From Caldilineaceae bacterium (lineage in GTDB: Bacteria; Chloroflexota; Anaerolineae; Caldilineales; Caldilineaceae), in assembly GCA_022824685.1 (NCBI GenBank), contig JAJDZJ010000222.1, positions 1-38,292 of the forward strand: DNA of 38,292 bases. Direction: 5' to 3'. Within the stretch, counting starts at the first letter, position 1. Every line of letters starts with the position of its first letter. Below are positions 1 through 8,838 of the stretch, piece by piece. Both the position numbers and the translations under genes were made by a program. The notes below the pieces were generated by a model. The model saw only the letters and a program-made list of their open reading frames with translations, was not told the DNA's origin and made no database searches.

Positions 1-19
1 GGCCCTCAGTCGGCGAGAT
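1..19. repeat. Terminal direct repeat, left copy
   Basis: The first 19 bases are identical to the last 19 bases of the window (38274-38292), in the same orientation. The identity ends at the window edges, so its true length is unknown. It means either a circular molecule with a short assembly overlap or a contig cut inside two copies of one repeat. Confidence 0.9.
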
Positions 20-117
20 AAGTTAAATTCTCCGTCTACGTGCCATCTTTCGTACATTTCCCTGTGTCTTACCCCGACCTGGAAGAGTATTCGGCTGCAT
101 TTCGATGTTCTGACCCA

Positions 118-138
118 ATTTAGATGCAATCGCCCTGG
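118..138 (-). repeat. Inverted-repeat end, left copy
   Basis: This 21-bp stretch, read on the minus strand, matches 38153-38173 on the plus strand at 19 of 21 positions (core CCAGGGC then GCATCTAAAT). If the two ends of the window were joined, the two copies would face each other across roughly 260 bp, like the terminal inverted repeats of a MITE or small insertion element. No transposase is encoded. Confidence 0.65.
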
Positions 139-370
139 CCCGTTCGTTAACTCGCCTTGACAGGAGGTACCGATCTTGTTACGATCGGAGCCGCCGAACC
201 GGTGTGCCAAAGTCGGTGTCCATCAGTTCATCGCCCTATACAGACCAGAACGTTTGCGGCTTGCTCTCCTTTTCAGATTTCAATCTGGCGAGTGCGGGCC
301 GCTGCGACCCACTGCGCCAGGACTTGCCGCAACGTTTCGAGCCCAAAGCCCATCAGGAGGAAAGCCCACC

Positions 371-979
371 ATGTCCACCGGCAATCGTCAGCCCACTTCC
401 TACGCTTCCACGACCCTGCCGCTCATTGTCACCGTTGTTGCCGCTGTTGCCCTTTTTGCCCTCCTGGGCTTCACCTCCAAAATGGGAGAGTATGAGTTTC
501 TCGCCTTCCTGCTGCCCTACGAAAACTACGTTTCTGTCGCCATAGTATTTCTGTTTGGACACATAGCAGTACAATCCGGTACCAAGTGGGTTTACGGCGT
601 CGTTCAGAGGCAAATGGACGCGGACGCGGCCCGCTCCATGCGCGTGATCGCCCGTCTGATCGGCTATGGCCTGATCTTCTCTTTCCTGGTATCCGTCCTG
701 ACAGACAACGCCGCGGCTGCGTTGACATTGGGCAGCTTCGCAGGCCTCGTGGCGGGCTTTGCCTCCCAGACGGTCATGGGACAGACTGTGGCCGGGATCT
801 TCCTGGCCCTATTTCGGCCCATTGGAATCGGCGAACGCGTTTCAATCGGCAGCAACAGCGGCATAGTGGTCGACATAACGCTGATGCACCTGGTTCTGGA
901 CGCAGAAGACCGGCACATTCTTAAACCAAGCGCGACCGTGGCCAAATCGATTCTGGTCAAACACAAAGAAGCTGAATGA
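371..979 (+). CDS. Small MscS-family mechanosensitive channel
   Basis: This 202-residue membrane protein has three predicted membrane segments (about 14-36, 52-72 and 93-115). They are followed by a Gly/Ala-rich helix at 117-149 ending in FRP, which matches the MscS pore-lining TM3. The segment 150-195 (IGIGERVSIG, then ILKPSATVAKSILV) resembles the MscS beta domain. MscS channels release solutes when membrane tension rises during osmotic downshock. The protein stops just after the beta domain, so the usual C-terminal alpha/beta vestibule is missing; E. coli MscS has 286 residues. The start at 371 is chosen because AGGAGG lies ten bases upstream; the frame is open further 5' but that part does not look like protein. 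It stands alone, about 300 bp before the next gene. Confidence 0.8.
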   Translation: MSTGNRQPTSYASTTLPLIVTVVAAVALFALLGFTSKMGEYEFLAFLLPYENYVSVAIVFLFGHIAVQSGTKWVYGVVQRQMDADAARSMRVIARLIGYGLIFSFLVSVLTDNAAAALTLGSFAGLVAGFASQTVMGQTVAGIFLALFRPIGIGERVSIGSNSGIVVDITLMHLVLDAEDRHILKPSATVAKSILVKHKEAE

Positions 980-1285
980 CGTCGCAATCCCGCACGCTCA
1001 AAAGATAGGCGGCGGTACGCCATTCGCGCCGTCGACTTGATTGGTCGCGCCCGCCGACCGTACCGACCTCTAAACTCCCCTTCTCCCGTTCTGATCTCGA
1101 TCCACCACCCCGTCTGCTCCGCTCCCGCTTTTATGGTTCTCCGCGGGCCGTTTCAATTGACACGAGTTTGCCAGCCCTATACAATTCACCCTGGATCTGT
1201 ATCATAACCCGCCGCTATCTCTCAGGTTGCCTGCCACCGTCTCGAATGGCGTTGACCTGCCCTATTGATATGAGGAGCCCTCACG
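980..1285. other. Intergenic region, 306 bp
   Basis: No gene, RNA or clear hairpin is seen. It presumably carries the terminator of the MscS gene and the promoter of the DinB gene, but no consensus boxes stand out. Confidence 0.4.
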
Positions 1286-1789
1286 ATGGACATAACCAAA
1301 ACGTTCACTTCCCAGTTCCACGCCGCCCTGTCAATGATGGAGCAGACCGTAAGCAGCTGCCCCGACGGCCTGTGGAATGAGCCAGACCAGGCAAATCCTT
1401 TCTGGCGCGTGGCCTACCATGCTCTCTTCTATGTGGACCTCTACCTGCAGCCGTCGGAAGAAGAGCTGACCTTATGGGAAGAAGCGCGAACAGGTTACCA
1501 ATTCCTTGGTCCCACCCCGTTCCCTCCCCATGAACATCCCGTGGCCGATAACCCATATCGCAAAGAGGAGATGCTGGCCTACATCGAATACCTGCGGTCC
1601 CTGGTGTCCCGGACTGTGCCGGCGCTCGAGCTGGGCGCGCCCTCAGGCTTCCACTGGCTGCCTTTCGACAAGATGGAGCTCCAGATATACAACATCCGCC
1701 ATTTGCAGCAGCACGTCGGCGATCTGAGCACAGTCCTGCTTACACAGGCAAATCTGGAAATTGACTGGGTCGGCAAAGGCCCGTCATAG
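1286..1789 (+). CDS. DinB-fold metal-binding protein
   Basis: This 167-residue protein fits the DinB/YfiT-like four-helix bundle superfamily, whose members often bind a metal through three histidines and include thiol-dependent transferases and stress-induced proteins. Candidate ligands are H45 (in AYHALFYVDLYL), H139 and H143 (in RHLQQHVGDL), the usual spacing of one helix-2 histidine and an HxxxH pair near the end. GAGGAG sits about eight bases before the ATG. The next gene starts 72 bp downstream on the same strand, so they may be co-transcribed. The substrate cannot be told from sequence. Family assignment is fairly firm. Confidence 0.8.
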   Translation: MDITKTFTSQFHAALSMMEQTVSSCPDGLWNEPDQANPFWRVAYHALFYVDLYLQPSEEELTLWEEARTGYQFLGPTPFPPHEHPVADNPYRKEEMLAYIEYLRSLVSRTVPALELGAPSGFHWLPFDKMELQIYNIRHLQQHVGDLSTVLLTQANLEIDWVGKGPS

Positions 1790-1861
1790 CCGATCGCGCA
1801 GCCTCCAACAGCCTGTTCCGCGCGCAGCAGCTGACCTGAACCAGTCCTACGGAGAATTTTC

Positions 1862-2746
1862 ATGCACCTTTCAATGCACAATTGGATGCGCGCAGAGCCA
1901 ATCGACGTGACTGTCCGCAGGCTGGCCCGCTACGGTTACAAGAGCATCGAGATCAGCGGCGAGCCGGATCTATTCGATACCAAAGAGCTGCGCAATCTTC
2001 TAGCCGAAAATGGAATCGCTTGTTGGGGCGCTGTTTCGCTTATGTTCGAAGGGCGCGATCTGATCCACGCCGACGAGGCCGTACGCGCCGCTTCGATTCA
2101 CTATCTCTATGACTGCGTCACGATGGTCAAGGAGTTGGACGGCTATGAGATGACGATCGTGCCGTCGCAAGTGGGCAAAGTCGCCCCGATGGACACGCCC
2201 GAACAGGAGTGGGCCTGGGCCGTTGAATGTTTGAAGGAGATCTACAGCCACGCGCAGAAGGAAGGGATACGCCTGGCTCTCGAACCGCTCAACCGCTTTG
2301 AGACCAATTTCCTCAACCGGGCCGACCAGGCCATGCTCCTGGCAGAGAAAGTCGGGCCCGACTGCGGTGTCTGCCTCGACACTTTCCACCTCAACATCGA
2401 AGAGGCCGACATGCTCGGCGCGATCAGGGGCGCGCGGGAGCGCCTGATTGACTTTCATGTGGCCGACAACAATCGCATGGCCTGCGGCATGGGCGCGCTG
2501 GACTGGCCGCAGATCATCAATACGCTCAAGGAGATCGGCTACGACGGCGCCGTAACCGTCGAATTCGTCGCGCCGCTGGACAGAACGCCGGCCAACCCCT
2601 ACCAGAATGCCGTGGCCGCCGCCGAAGCGGAGTTGACAGAGGAACAGCTGCAGTTCATTCAAGATCACGGCAGCGGGGTGCTCTCTGAAGAGTTCTACAG
2701 CTGGCTGGTGGAAGAGACGGCCAAAACTCTTCTGCCGCTGATCTAG
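1862..2746 (+). CDS. Tagatose/psicose 3-epimerase-like TIM-barrel sugar epimerase
   Basis: This 294-residue protein belongs to the AP-endonuclease-2-like sugar isomerase/epimerase family and resembles D-tagatose/D-psicose 3-epimerases in particular. The four metal ligands expected of that group are in place: E141 (in LALEPLNRFETNFLN), D173 (in CLDTFHLNIEE), H199 (in DFHVADNNR) and E234 (in TVEFVAPLDR). Such enzymes invert C3 of ketohexoses or related sugars in the cytoplasm with Mn or Co. GGAG lies nine bases before the ATG. It is followed by a rho-independent-type hairpin at 2772-2808. With the sugar ABC cassette on the facing strand it probably works in catabolism of an unusual sugar; the exact substrate is not determinable. 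Confidence 0.85.
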   Translation: MHLSMHNWMRAEPIDVTVRRLARYGYKSIEISGEPDLFDTKELRNLLAENGIACWGAVSLMFEGRDLIHADEAVRAASIHYLYDCVTMVKELDGYEMTIVPSQVGKVAPMDTPEQEWAWAVECLKEIYSHAQKEGIRLALEPLNRFETNFLNRADQAMLLAEKVGPDCGVCLDTFHLNIEEADMLGAIRGARERLIDFHVADNNRMACGMGALDWPQIINTLKEIGYDGAVTVEFVAPLDRTPANPYQNAVAAAEAELTEEQLQFIQDHGSGVLSEEFYSWLVEETAKTLLPLI

Positions 2747-2771
2747 ACCTGTCTCTTCCGATGACCACAAA

Positions 2772-2808
2772 GGGGAACCGCTCTTCCCGAAGCGGTTGCC
2801 CCGATTTT
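2772..2808 (+). terminator. Rho-independent terminator after the sugar epimerase gene
   Basis: GGGGAACCGCT (2772-2782) pairs with AGCGGTT plus CCCC (2791-2802) around one bulged G and an 8-base loop, followed by GATTTT. It lies 25 bp after the epimerase stop and between two convergent genes. Confidence 0.65.
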
Positions 2809-2870
2809 CGCGGGAGTGGGCACTCCTGTCCGGCCTCTTCCTGGCGCCAGACAACTGCCGGCCGCGGCAA

Positions 2871-3914
2871 TTACAGGGCGATCCTTCGTCCCTCCCGCGC
2901 CGAACGGTACGCCGCAAGGATCATCTCCACCGACTTGCGTCCCTCGTCGGCGCTAACATGCTCGTCACTCAACCCTCGCACATAGTCAATGAAGGGCCGC
3001 GGCACCGCCGCGATCCGCTCCCCCTGGCTGGCCGGGACTGGCAAATCAAACGTCTCCCAGTCGCTGTCTCCCTGCCGGATCATGCGTAGAGGCGCGATCC
3101 CCGCCGGCCTTGGCAACGAAGTGGAGACCGCGTCGCCGTAGTCCTGAATGATCGTGCCCTCCGCGCCGTATATTTCGGTTGTGTTGACCCCGGCCACCGT
3201 CGTCGAGCCGTTGAAGAGCGTCCCGATGGCCCCGTTCTCAAATCGGAAAAGCGCCACGCCGTTGTCATCAGGAGCAACGTTGGAAACAACGTTGTCAATC
3301 TCGGCCATCACTCGCTTGGCCGGGCCGAATGTCCAGTAGAACCAGTCAGCCGCATGGATCGCGTCGTCAAAGTACATTCCCACATTCGAGACCGGATCAA
3401 CGTGCCATCGCGTAGGGCCGGTGAAAAAGTCCGGATTGTTTAGCACGCCGATACAGTGGCGGCGTCGAATCACCGCAATCTGCCCTACCGCGTTCGCGTC
3501 CACCAACTCCTTGATCTTCCGGTTCACCGGATCCTGTCGCATCTGGAAAGCCACGCTGAACTTGACACCGGTCCGCCGCACAACCTCTATGATCCGATCG
3601 CAGTCATCGAGTGTCGTCGCCAGAGGCTTCTGACAGAGGATCGCCTTGCCCGCTTCGGCAGCCAGCTCCACATACTCGGCATGGCGGTCTGTTTCCGTTG
3701 CCACGATGACCGCGTCGATCCCGGGATCGCCGGCAACGGCCTTACAGTCGGCCCGAAATTCCATGCCGAACGCGTCCGCGGCCTCCCGTCCCCTCTCCTC
3801 GTTGTCGTCCCAGCAAGCCACCAGCTCCGCGTCATCAAACTCCAGCATCTTGCGGCAATAGGCATTGCTGTGGCCGTGGGCGTGACTAAGAACGCCAATG
3901 CGTACCTTTTCCAT
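2871..3914 (-). CDS. Gfo/Idh/MocA-family oxidoreductase
   Basis: This 347-residue protein has the two-domain layout of glucose-fructose oxidoreductase/inositol dehydrogenase proteins: an N-terminal NAD(P)-binding Rossmann domain to about residue 125, then a C-terminal alpha/beta substrate domain. The CQKPLA stretch corresponds to the family's EKP motif, and DDAIHAADW holds a plausible catalytic Asp/His. The nucleotide-binding loop is unusual: where GxGxxG is expected it reads GVLSHAHGHS, with three histidines. The start is backed by GGAG eight bases upstream. It is the last gene of the carbohydrate ABC cassette, 41 bp after malG, so it probably oxidises the imported sugar or a derivative. Confidence 0.85.
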   Translation of the reverse strand: MEKVRIGVLSHAHGHSNAYCRKMLEFDDAELVACWDDNEERGREAADAFGMEFRADCKAVAGDPGIDAVIVATETDRHAEYVELAAEAGKAILCQKPLATTLDDCDRIIEVVRRTGVKFSVAFQMRQDPVNRKIKELVDANAVGQIAVIRRRHCIGVLNNPDFFTGPTRWHVDPVSNVGMYFDDAIHAADWFYWTFGPAKRVMAEIDNVVSNVAPDDNGVALFRFENGAIGTLFNGSTTVAGVNTTEIYGAEGTIIQDYGDAVSTSLPRPAGIAPLRMIRQGDSDWETFDLPVPASQGERIAAVPRPFIDYVRGLSDEHVSADEGRKSVEMILAAYRSAREGRRIAL

Positions 3915-3955
3915 GCAGTTTCTCCGGATTTGTGTTGGGTGAAGTTTGTGGGAGG

Positions 3956-4894
3956 TCAGGCCTTCAGGCCGCCCGCGGTCAAGCCGCGCACATAGTGCCG
4001 CATGCCGAAGGAAAACAGGACGATCAGAGGAATGGATGCCAGGATATATCCAGCCATCTGCGGACCCAGATCGGTAACACCGATCTCAGATGTGAACTGG
4101 GTCAGCGCAACGGCCACGACCTGCCGCTTCGGGCTGGAGATAACCACCAGGGGCCACATGAACTGGTTGTACGTCGTAACCAACCTGACAACCGCCACCG
4201 TAACCAGGATCGGCGCAGAAAGCGGCACCGCGATCTGCGCGAAGCTCTGCAACTCACTTGCGCCGTCAATGCGCGCGGCATCAAAAAACTCTTCCGGCAA
4301 GGTGGCAAAAAAGCTGCGGCACAGGAGCAACGCGAATACCTGGCCCCCGGACGTCCACGGCAAGATGAGCGCCCAATAGGTGTTTTCCAACCCCATATTG
4401 AGGATGAGTACGTATGCGGGAATGATTGTCAGAATCGGCGGAATCATCAACAGGGCGAGGATGCCCGTATAGATTACCTCCTTGCCGGGAAAGCGATGGC
4501 GGGCAAAGACATAACCGCTCAGGCTGGCGAGAACGACCGTCGCAACTGTAGAACTCCCGGAGGTCAGGATCGAATTCAGAATGGGCCGCCAGATCGCCAA
4601 TGACCCCAGACCGAAGTTCTCCCAACGATACGGGTTCGGCATCGACCAGAAGCGCCCGTAAATCTGCCCGTTGTCTTTGAGCGAGAGGGCCACCAAATAG
4701 ATGATCGGGACGAACGTAATGAACAGCAGAATGATCAGTATGACGTACATCAGGATCTGGCTGCTGCTCAGCTGGCCCAACTTGTGGACGAAGCGGGTCG
4801 CGGAATCCGGCCACCCTCCGCCACTGTCCACAGTTTCGCCCGTGACGACAGTTGCCGCCTGTCCTGTCCCTTCGCCTCCGCGCGCCTGTACCAT
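3956..4894 (-). CDS. Carbohydrate ABC transporter permease, MalG/UgpE type
   Basis: This 312-residue inner-membrane protein is the second permease of a CUT1-type sugar importer. Six membrane segments are visible, beginning with MYVILIILLFITFVPIIYL. The EAA motif that docks the ATPase lies near residues 200-223 (EEFFDAARIDGAS to VP). The ATG at 4894 is preferred over an upstream GTG because it follows the stop of the malF-like gene by one base and has GAGG just ahead, inside that gene's last codons; this points to translational coupling. No ATPase of the MalK type is encoded in the window, so a shared ATPase from elsewhere is presumably used. Confidence 0.9.
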   Translation of the reverse strand: MVQARGGEGTGQAATVVTGETVDSGGGWPDSATRFVHKLGQLSSSQILMYVILIILLFITFVPIIYLVALSLKDNGQIYGRFWSMPNPYRWENFGLGSLAIWRPILNSILTSGSSTVATVVLASLSGYVFARHRFPGKEVIYTGILALLMIPPILTIIPAYVLILNMGLENTYWALILPWTSGGQVFALLLCRSFFATLPEEFFDAARIDGASELQSFAQIAVPLSAPILVTVAVVRLVTTYNQFMWPLVVISSPKRQVVAVALTQFTSEIGVTDLGPQMAGYILASIPLIVLFSFGMRHYVRGLTAGGLKA

Positions 4895-4895
4895 G

Positions 4896-6896
4896 CTAGG
4901 CCTCGTATTCCGTGGAAGACTTGACGAAACGCATATTGACAATCGTGCCCGCCAATATGATGAAGAACAGGATCATTCCGATGGCCGATGCCACACCCAT
5001 GCGGTCCATCCGCATTGCCAGGTAGTAGAGTTCCAGCGCCGGCGTGTACGTGGCCGCCCCTGGCCCGCCTCCGGTCGTCAGGTACACAAGCTCAAAAGTC
5101 TGCACTGCATTGATGAAATTGAGAATCAGAAGCAGCTTGATCTGTCCCATCAGCAGCGGAAGGTCAATGCTCCAGAAGCGCCTCCACGTGCTGGCTCCGT
5201 CCACCAGGCTGGCGTCGATAATTTCGTTAGAAATCGAGATGAGGCCGCCGTAAAAGATCAACAGCGCAAACGCATTTACCCAGGGCACCCCAATGAAGAT
5301 GATTGAGCCCAGCGCGACGCTGGCGTCCCCGTACCAGACGCGAGTCCACTCTTCCAGCCCCACCAGCTTCAGGCTCTCATTCAGCAGACCAATCGCGGGA
5401 TCATATATGTTGTTCCAGACCAGAATCTCCACCACAGCCGGTAACACAATCGGAACGACAAAGAGCGTCCGGAACCAGTATTGCGAGAGTCGGTTTCGCA
5501 GATTGAAGATGAATTCGGCCACTAGCAACGGCACAGTCATCGTCTTGGCCACCGAGACCACGACCAGAATGGCGGCGTTGCGAAAGCCGGACAGAAAGAA
5601 ACGGTCCTCCATCAGAAAACGGAAATTGGACAGACCCACCCAATCGGTCCGCGCCCCCGGGCTCCAGTCCGTGAAGGCGTGATACAGCCCGGAAAAGGCC
5701 GGATAGTAGTTGAAAGTCAACAACAACGCCAGTGTTGGCAGAATCAGCAGATACGAAAGGCGAGCGCTCCACACCGCCTGCACAACGCCGAACGGCCCCG
5801 CTGAACTGCGTTGCCACACCTGTTGCCCCGCGGCCGTGTTGCGGGCCGCCCATACGGCCGCCAATACCAGCGCCGTGAAAAGCAACGCAATCGAGATAAA
5901 CAGCCTCTGTTGCTGCGCCGACGCCCGCTCTGCCCCGCGCATCGCCGAGGCCAAATCGTACGTCCTGGACGCGCCGGCCACCGTTCCCACCGCCAAACGG
6001 CCGGCATCGCCTGCCAGAGCAACGCTCAGCACCTCGGAATCCTGTCGGAACTGGTGTCTCAGCGTGCCGTCGGCGCCCAGCAGATAGGCGCTGCCGTCCT
6101 TCGAGCCAACCAGTGCGCTCGACCCGTCCCCCGCCAGCGCAACACTGTTAATCGTGTCTTCAGCCTCGAATCGCCAAAGTTCATTTCCGTTGGCGCCATT
6201 GAGCAAAATGGCCGAACCGTCTATGCTGCCGGCAAGAATGAGGGCGCCGTTCTGGGTAACGGAAACGGACCGTACATTGTAGTCCAGCCCGGCCTGCAAC
6301 AGCTGGCGTCCCTCCCGGCTGTAAATCGTGACCAGGCCATCGTCCGAACCCAACACGACGCGAGCCTTTTCGCTGCTGCCGTAAATGTCGACAGCCTGCA
6401 CGCCGATTCCCAGCTCCTCCTGCCAAAGCAGGTTTCCGGTTTGATCAAGCGCATAGACGGACAGATCATTTGACGTGGCGGCGACCAGTGAACCGTCACT
6501 GGCCACAGCCGCATTGTTCATCGGCCGCGCGGCCTTGAACTGCCACAAAAGGTTCCCATCTCCATCGAGAAGATAGACAAATCGATCTTCCGAAGCAACC
6601 GCGACCCACTGCCCATCCGGCGAAATGTCCACCCCGAGGATGCTGTTTTCAGCCTCAAACTGCCACATCAGTTCGCCGGACCCGTCAAATACCCGCAGGT
6701 TATTGTCGCGGCTTCCAACCGCGGTAATCCTTCCGTCTTCGGTGATCGCAACAGCCTGCACGCGGCTGGTCGACCCAAACTGCCACAGCAGCCCTTCAGG
6801 AGACTGCGCGCCCAGCGGCCACGCCACTGCCAGAAGGACGACCATCGCCAGCGCGAATCCCCAGGCGGCGCGCCTCAACCGCGCCGCGTTACCCAT
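4896..6896 (-). CDS. Beta-propeller-MalF fusion: carbohydrate ABC permease with N-terminal seven-bladed domain
   Basis: This 666-residue protein joins two parts. Residues 1-31 form a signal or signal anchor (hydrophobic 11-28, ending GAQ). Residues 36-315 hold seven repeats of about 38-40 residues with a V-x-S/D-V-A-x-x-x-DG core and a closing LLWQF or WRFE strand, as in PQQ/WD-type propellers. A membrane segment follows at 332-351, then a MalF-type permease from about 380 to the end with an EAA motif at 558-580 (EIIDASLVDGAS). Ordinary MalF/UgpA proteins have about 290-520 residues and no propeller. The signal and following membrane segment place the propeller outside, next to the binding-protein docking face. 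The ATG at 6896 has a weak ribosome site; a GTG at 6992 would add a poor leader. The fusion is in frame, so an assembly artefact is unlikely. Confidence 0.85.
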   Translation of the reverse strand: MGNAARLRRAAWGFALAMVVLLAVAWPLGAQSPEGLLWQFGSTSRVQAVAITEDGRITAVGSRDNNLRVFDGSGELMWQFEAENSILGVDISPDGQWVAVASEDRFVYLLDGDGNLLWQFKAARPMNNAAVASDGSLVAATSNDLSVYALDQTGNLLWQEELGIGVQAVDIYGSSEKARVVLGSDDGLVTIYSREGRQLLQAGLDYNVRSVSVTQNGALILAGSIDGSAILLNGANGNELWRFEAEDTINSVALAGDGSSALVGSKDGSAYLLGADGTLRHQFRQDSEVLSVALAGDAGRLAVGTVAGASRTYDLASAMRGAERASAQQQRLFISIALLFTALVLAAVWAARNTAAGQQVWQRSSAGPFGVVQAVWSARLSYLLILPTLALLLTFNYYPAFSGLYHAFTDWSPGARTDWVGLSNFRFLMEDRFFLSGFRNAAILVVVSVAKTMTVPLLVAEFIFNLRNRLSQYWFRTLFVVPIVLPAVVEILVWNNIYDPAIGLLNESLKLVGLEEWTRVWYGDASVALGSIIFIGVPWVNAFALLIFYGGLISISNEIIDASLVDGASTWRRFWSIDLPLLMGQIKLLLILNFINAVQTFELVYLTTGGGPGAATYTPALELYYLAMRMDRMGVASAIGMILFFIILAGTIVNMRFVKSSTEYEA

Positions 6897-7063
6897 GATG
6901 CGCCAACCAGACAAGCCGCCCCCTCGCGGGAGCGGCCTGCCTGATCTTCTGCGATCTCTGCCTCTGATTTTCGACCACAGATGCGTAGTCACACCAAATT
7001 ACCGTCATACCAGGCGTTGGGCCCGTGAAGAGCAGGCCCAACGCGAAAGCGCAACGCAACCCT

Positions 7064-8794
7064 CTAGTACGGACCGGCGGCGACCCAACCCGGCGGGCGC
7101 TTCTCAGGGTTGTCCAGGTCCTCATGCGTCAGATTAAGGTACTCGAGCATGCCGTCGAAGTTGCCTTCGAGAAGATCCTGATAGCCAGCCGCAAACTCCT
7201 CTGCCGTTATCTTGCCTTCGAAGAACTCCTGCACCATGATCGACCATTCCCGCTTCGTCTCTTCATACTTGAAGAAGCCGCGGGCTACAGCGTCGCCGGG
7301 CGCGCCAGGCTTTTCATAGTTGCCGACAAAGACACTCTGCGCGAACACTTCCTCCCACTCGCCCGGAAGCGACACGTTCTTGATCAACGGTGGTCCGGCG
7401 ATGCCGCCCTGCAGGTTCTCCGGATCCAGCTTGTTTTCCAGGAAGACCTGCATGCCCTGGGGGCTCGTCCAGAACATGACGAAATCTACCTCTAGGTCAT
7501 TCTGCGCCCGGTCTTTCAGCGGCAGCGCCAGGTAGCCCTGGGTCAACTCGTTTGCGCGCGCGGTTCCCTGAACACACGAGCCTTCGATGTTGGGGAACGC
7601 GAAGCGGCCGTATTCAAACTCGACTGCGGCGGCCGAATCCTCTTCCGTCACCTCAGCCTGGCCGCCGTACTCACCTTGGGCAAGCGCGCGAATGTCCTTG
7701 GGCAGGCTGGTGTAGATGCCGCCGTGCACCATCCGCATGGCCGCCTGCTGTGTCAGGAAGAGCGGGTACGCATCGGTCATGCCGGTCCACCCCTCCGGCA
7801 CAAATCCATTTGCTGTCTGGAATACGCGCCCGATCTGTGTCATCATCTCGACCGTGCACTCGTTGTTGAAATTGATCGCGCCGTCGCGCAGGGCCGCCAG
7901 ATGGCGCGATACATTCACCGAGACCCGGTCCGGATCGTCGTTGCGCACATCAGTGGGATCGTACTCCCAAATGTCGTCAATGCCTTCGCGGAAGCACCAG
8001 TCCCCTTCCTGGCATTGGATCAGCGGCAACTCGTCGCGATGGTACTGGTCCATCGCCGAACGCATCAGCCACGGCATCCTGCCGCCGCCCCAAATCTGTT
8101 CGGTCGTGCCCTCCATTGCGATCGGAATGACGCCGGAGTCCCTCAGTTTCTCATTCCATTCAACAAACTGATCCCAGGTCGGCTGAGGCGGCACGTCCGT
8201 GATGCCGGCCTGCTCAAAGAGGGCCTTGTTATAGAGCCAGAAGGTCTGTACTGACATGTAGGGCATGGTAAACATCTGACCCGTATTTGGATCGCGTACC
8301 AGATTCAAACCCCACTCCTCAAAGCTGTCTTCCCATTGCGCTCCCGTATAGGGATTCTCCTTGTTCAGGTACGGACCCCAGTCGATCAGCCGCCCCTCTT
8401 GGGCGAATTCGCGCAGATGGGGCGACTCGATGATCGACACACGCGGCACTTCCGAAGTGAACTGCGTGCGAATCCACTGCAGATATGCGTCAACGCCGGG
8501 CGCCTTCAACTCGACCAGAACGTCCACATTCGGGTGCAATTCCATGTAGGCATCCGCAATCGCCTGATAGGTCTGCACGTCGTTGGAGGCAATGCTGACG
8601 ACGATTTCGCCGCTCAACTCCATCGCCTCTTCCTCTGTTTCCTCAATTTCGACGACTTCGTCGTCAGCTGCGGCCTCTTCCGCGGCCGGGGCTTCATCGG
8701 CAGTCATGCCGCTGTCAGCCGGCGCCCCGCATGCCGCCGCGAGCGCAAGCGACAAGAGAAGAACAAATCCAAGCGCTGTTCGGTAATGTTTCAT
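7064..8794 (-). CDS. Extracellular sugar-binding lipoprotein of an ABC transporter
   Basis: This 576-residue protein starts with a lipoprotein signal ending LALAAAC, with C22 the lipid-modified residue, then an acidic Ala/Glu-rich linker typical of Chloroflexota lipoproteins. The rest fits family-1 solute-binding proteins (for example YQAIADAYMELHPNVDVLVE and the WxxFVEWNEKLRDSG region). It should capture a carbohydrate outside the cell and deliver it to the permease pair encoded downstream. AGGGAG lies seven bases before the ATG. It follows the upstream dehydrogenase and dioxygenase remnant on the same strand, and the malF-type gene begins about 170 bp after it. Confidence 0.9.
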   Translation of the reverse strand: MKHYRTALGFVLLLSLALAAACGAPADSGMTADEAPAAEEAAADDEVVEIEETEEEAMELSGEIVVSIASNDVQTYQAIADAYMELHPNVDVLVELKAPGVDAYLQWIRTQFTSEVPRVSIIESPHLREFAQEGRLIDWGPYLNKENPYTGAQWEDSFEEWGLNLVRDPNTGQMFTMPYMSVQTFWLYNKALFEQAGITDVPPQPTWDQFVEWNEKLRDSGVIPIAMEGTTEQIWGGGRMPWLMRSAMDQYHRDELPLIQCQEGDWCFREGIDDIWEYDPTDVRNDDPDRVSVNVSRHLAALRDGAINFNNECTVEMMTQIGRVFQTANGFVPEGWTGMTDAYPLFLTQQAAMRMVHGGIYTSLPKDIRALAQGEYGGQAEVTEEDSAAAVEFEYGRFAFPNIEGSCVQGTARANELTQGYLALPLKDRAQNDLEVDFVMFWTSPQGMQVFLENKLDPENLQGGIAGPPLIKNVSLPGEWEEVFAQSVFVGNYEKPGAPGDAVARGFFKYEETKREWSIMVQEFFEGKITAEEFAAGYQDLLEGNFDGMLEYLNLTHEDLDNPEKRPPGWVAAGPY

Positions 8795-8838
8795 CGACTT
8801 CTCCCTTTCGTTCTGTCTGAACTGAATCGGCTATGCCC

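Larger units (their letters stand above)
1..370. other. Gene-free left end with repeat remnant and leader of the MscS gene
   Basis: No convincing coding frame is seen here. Positions 1-138 look like part of a repeat element (terminal direct repeat at 1-19, inverted repeat at 118-138). The rest is presumably the 5' region of the mechanosensitive channel gene. Open frames running through it lack ribosome binding sites and recognisable products. Confidence 0.5.

Noticed and set aside
6897..6992. GTG 6992 as start of the propeller-permease
   Set aside because: It would put a 32-residue Arg-rich leader before a clear signal sequence; ATG 6896 begins directly at that signal.
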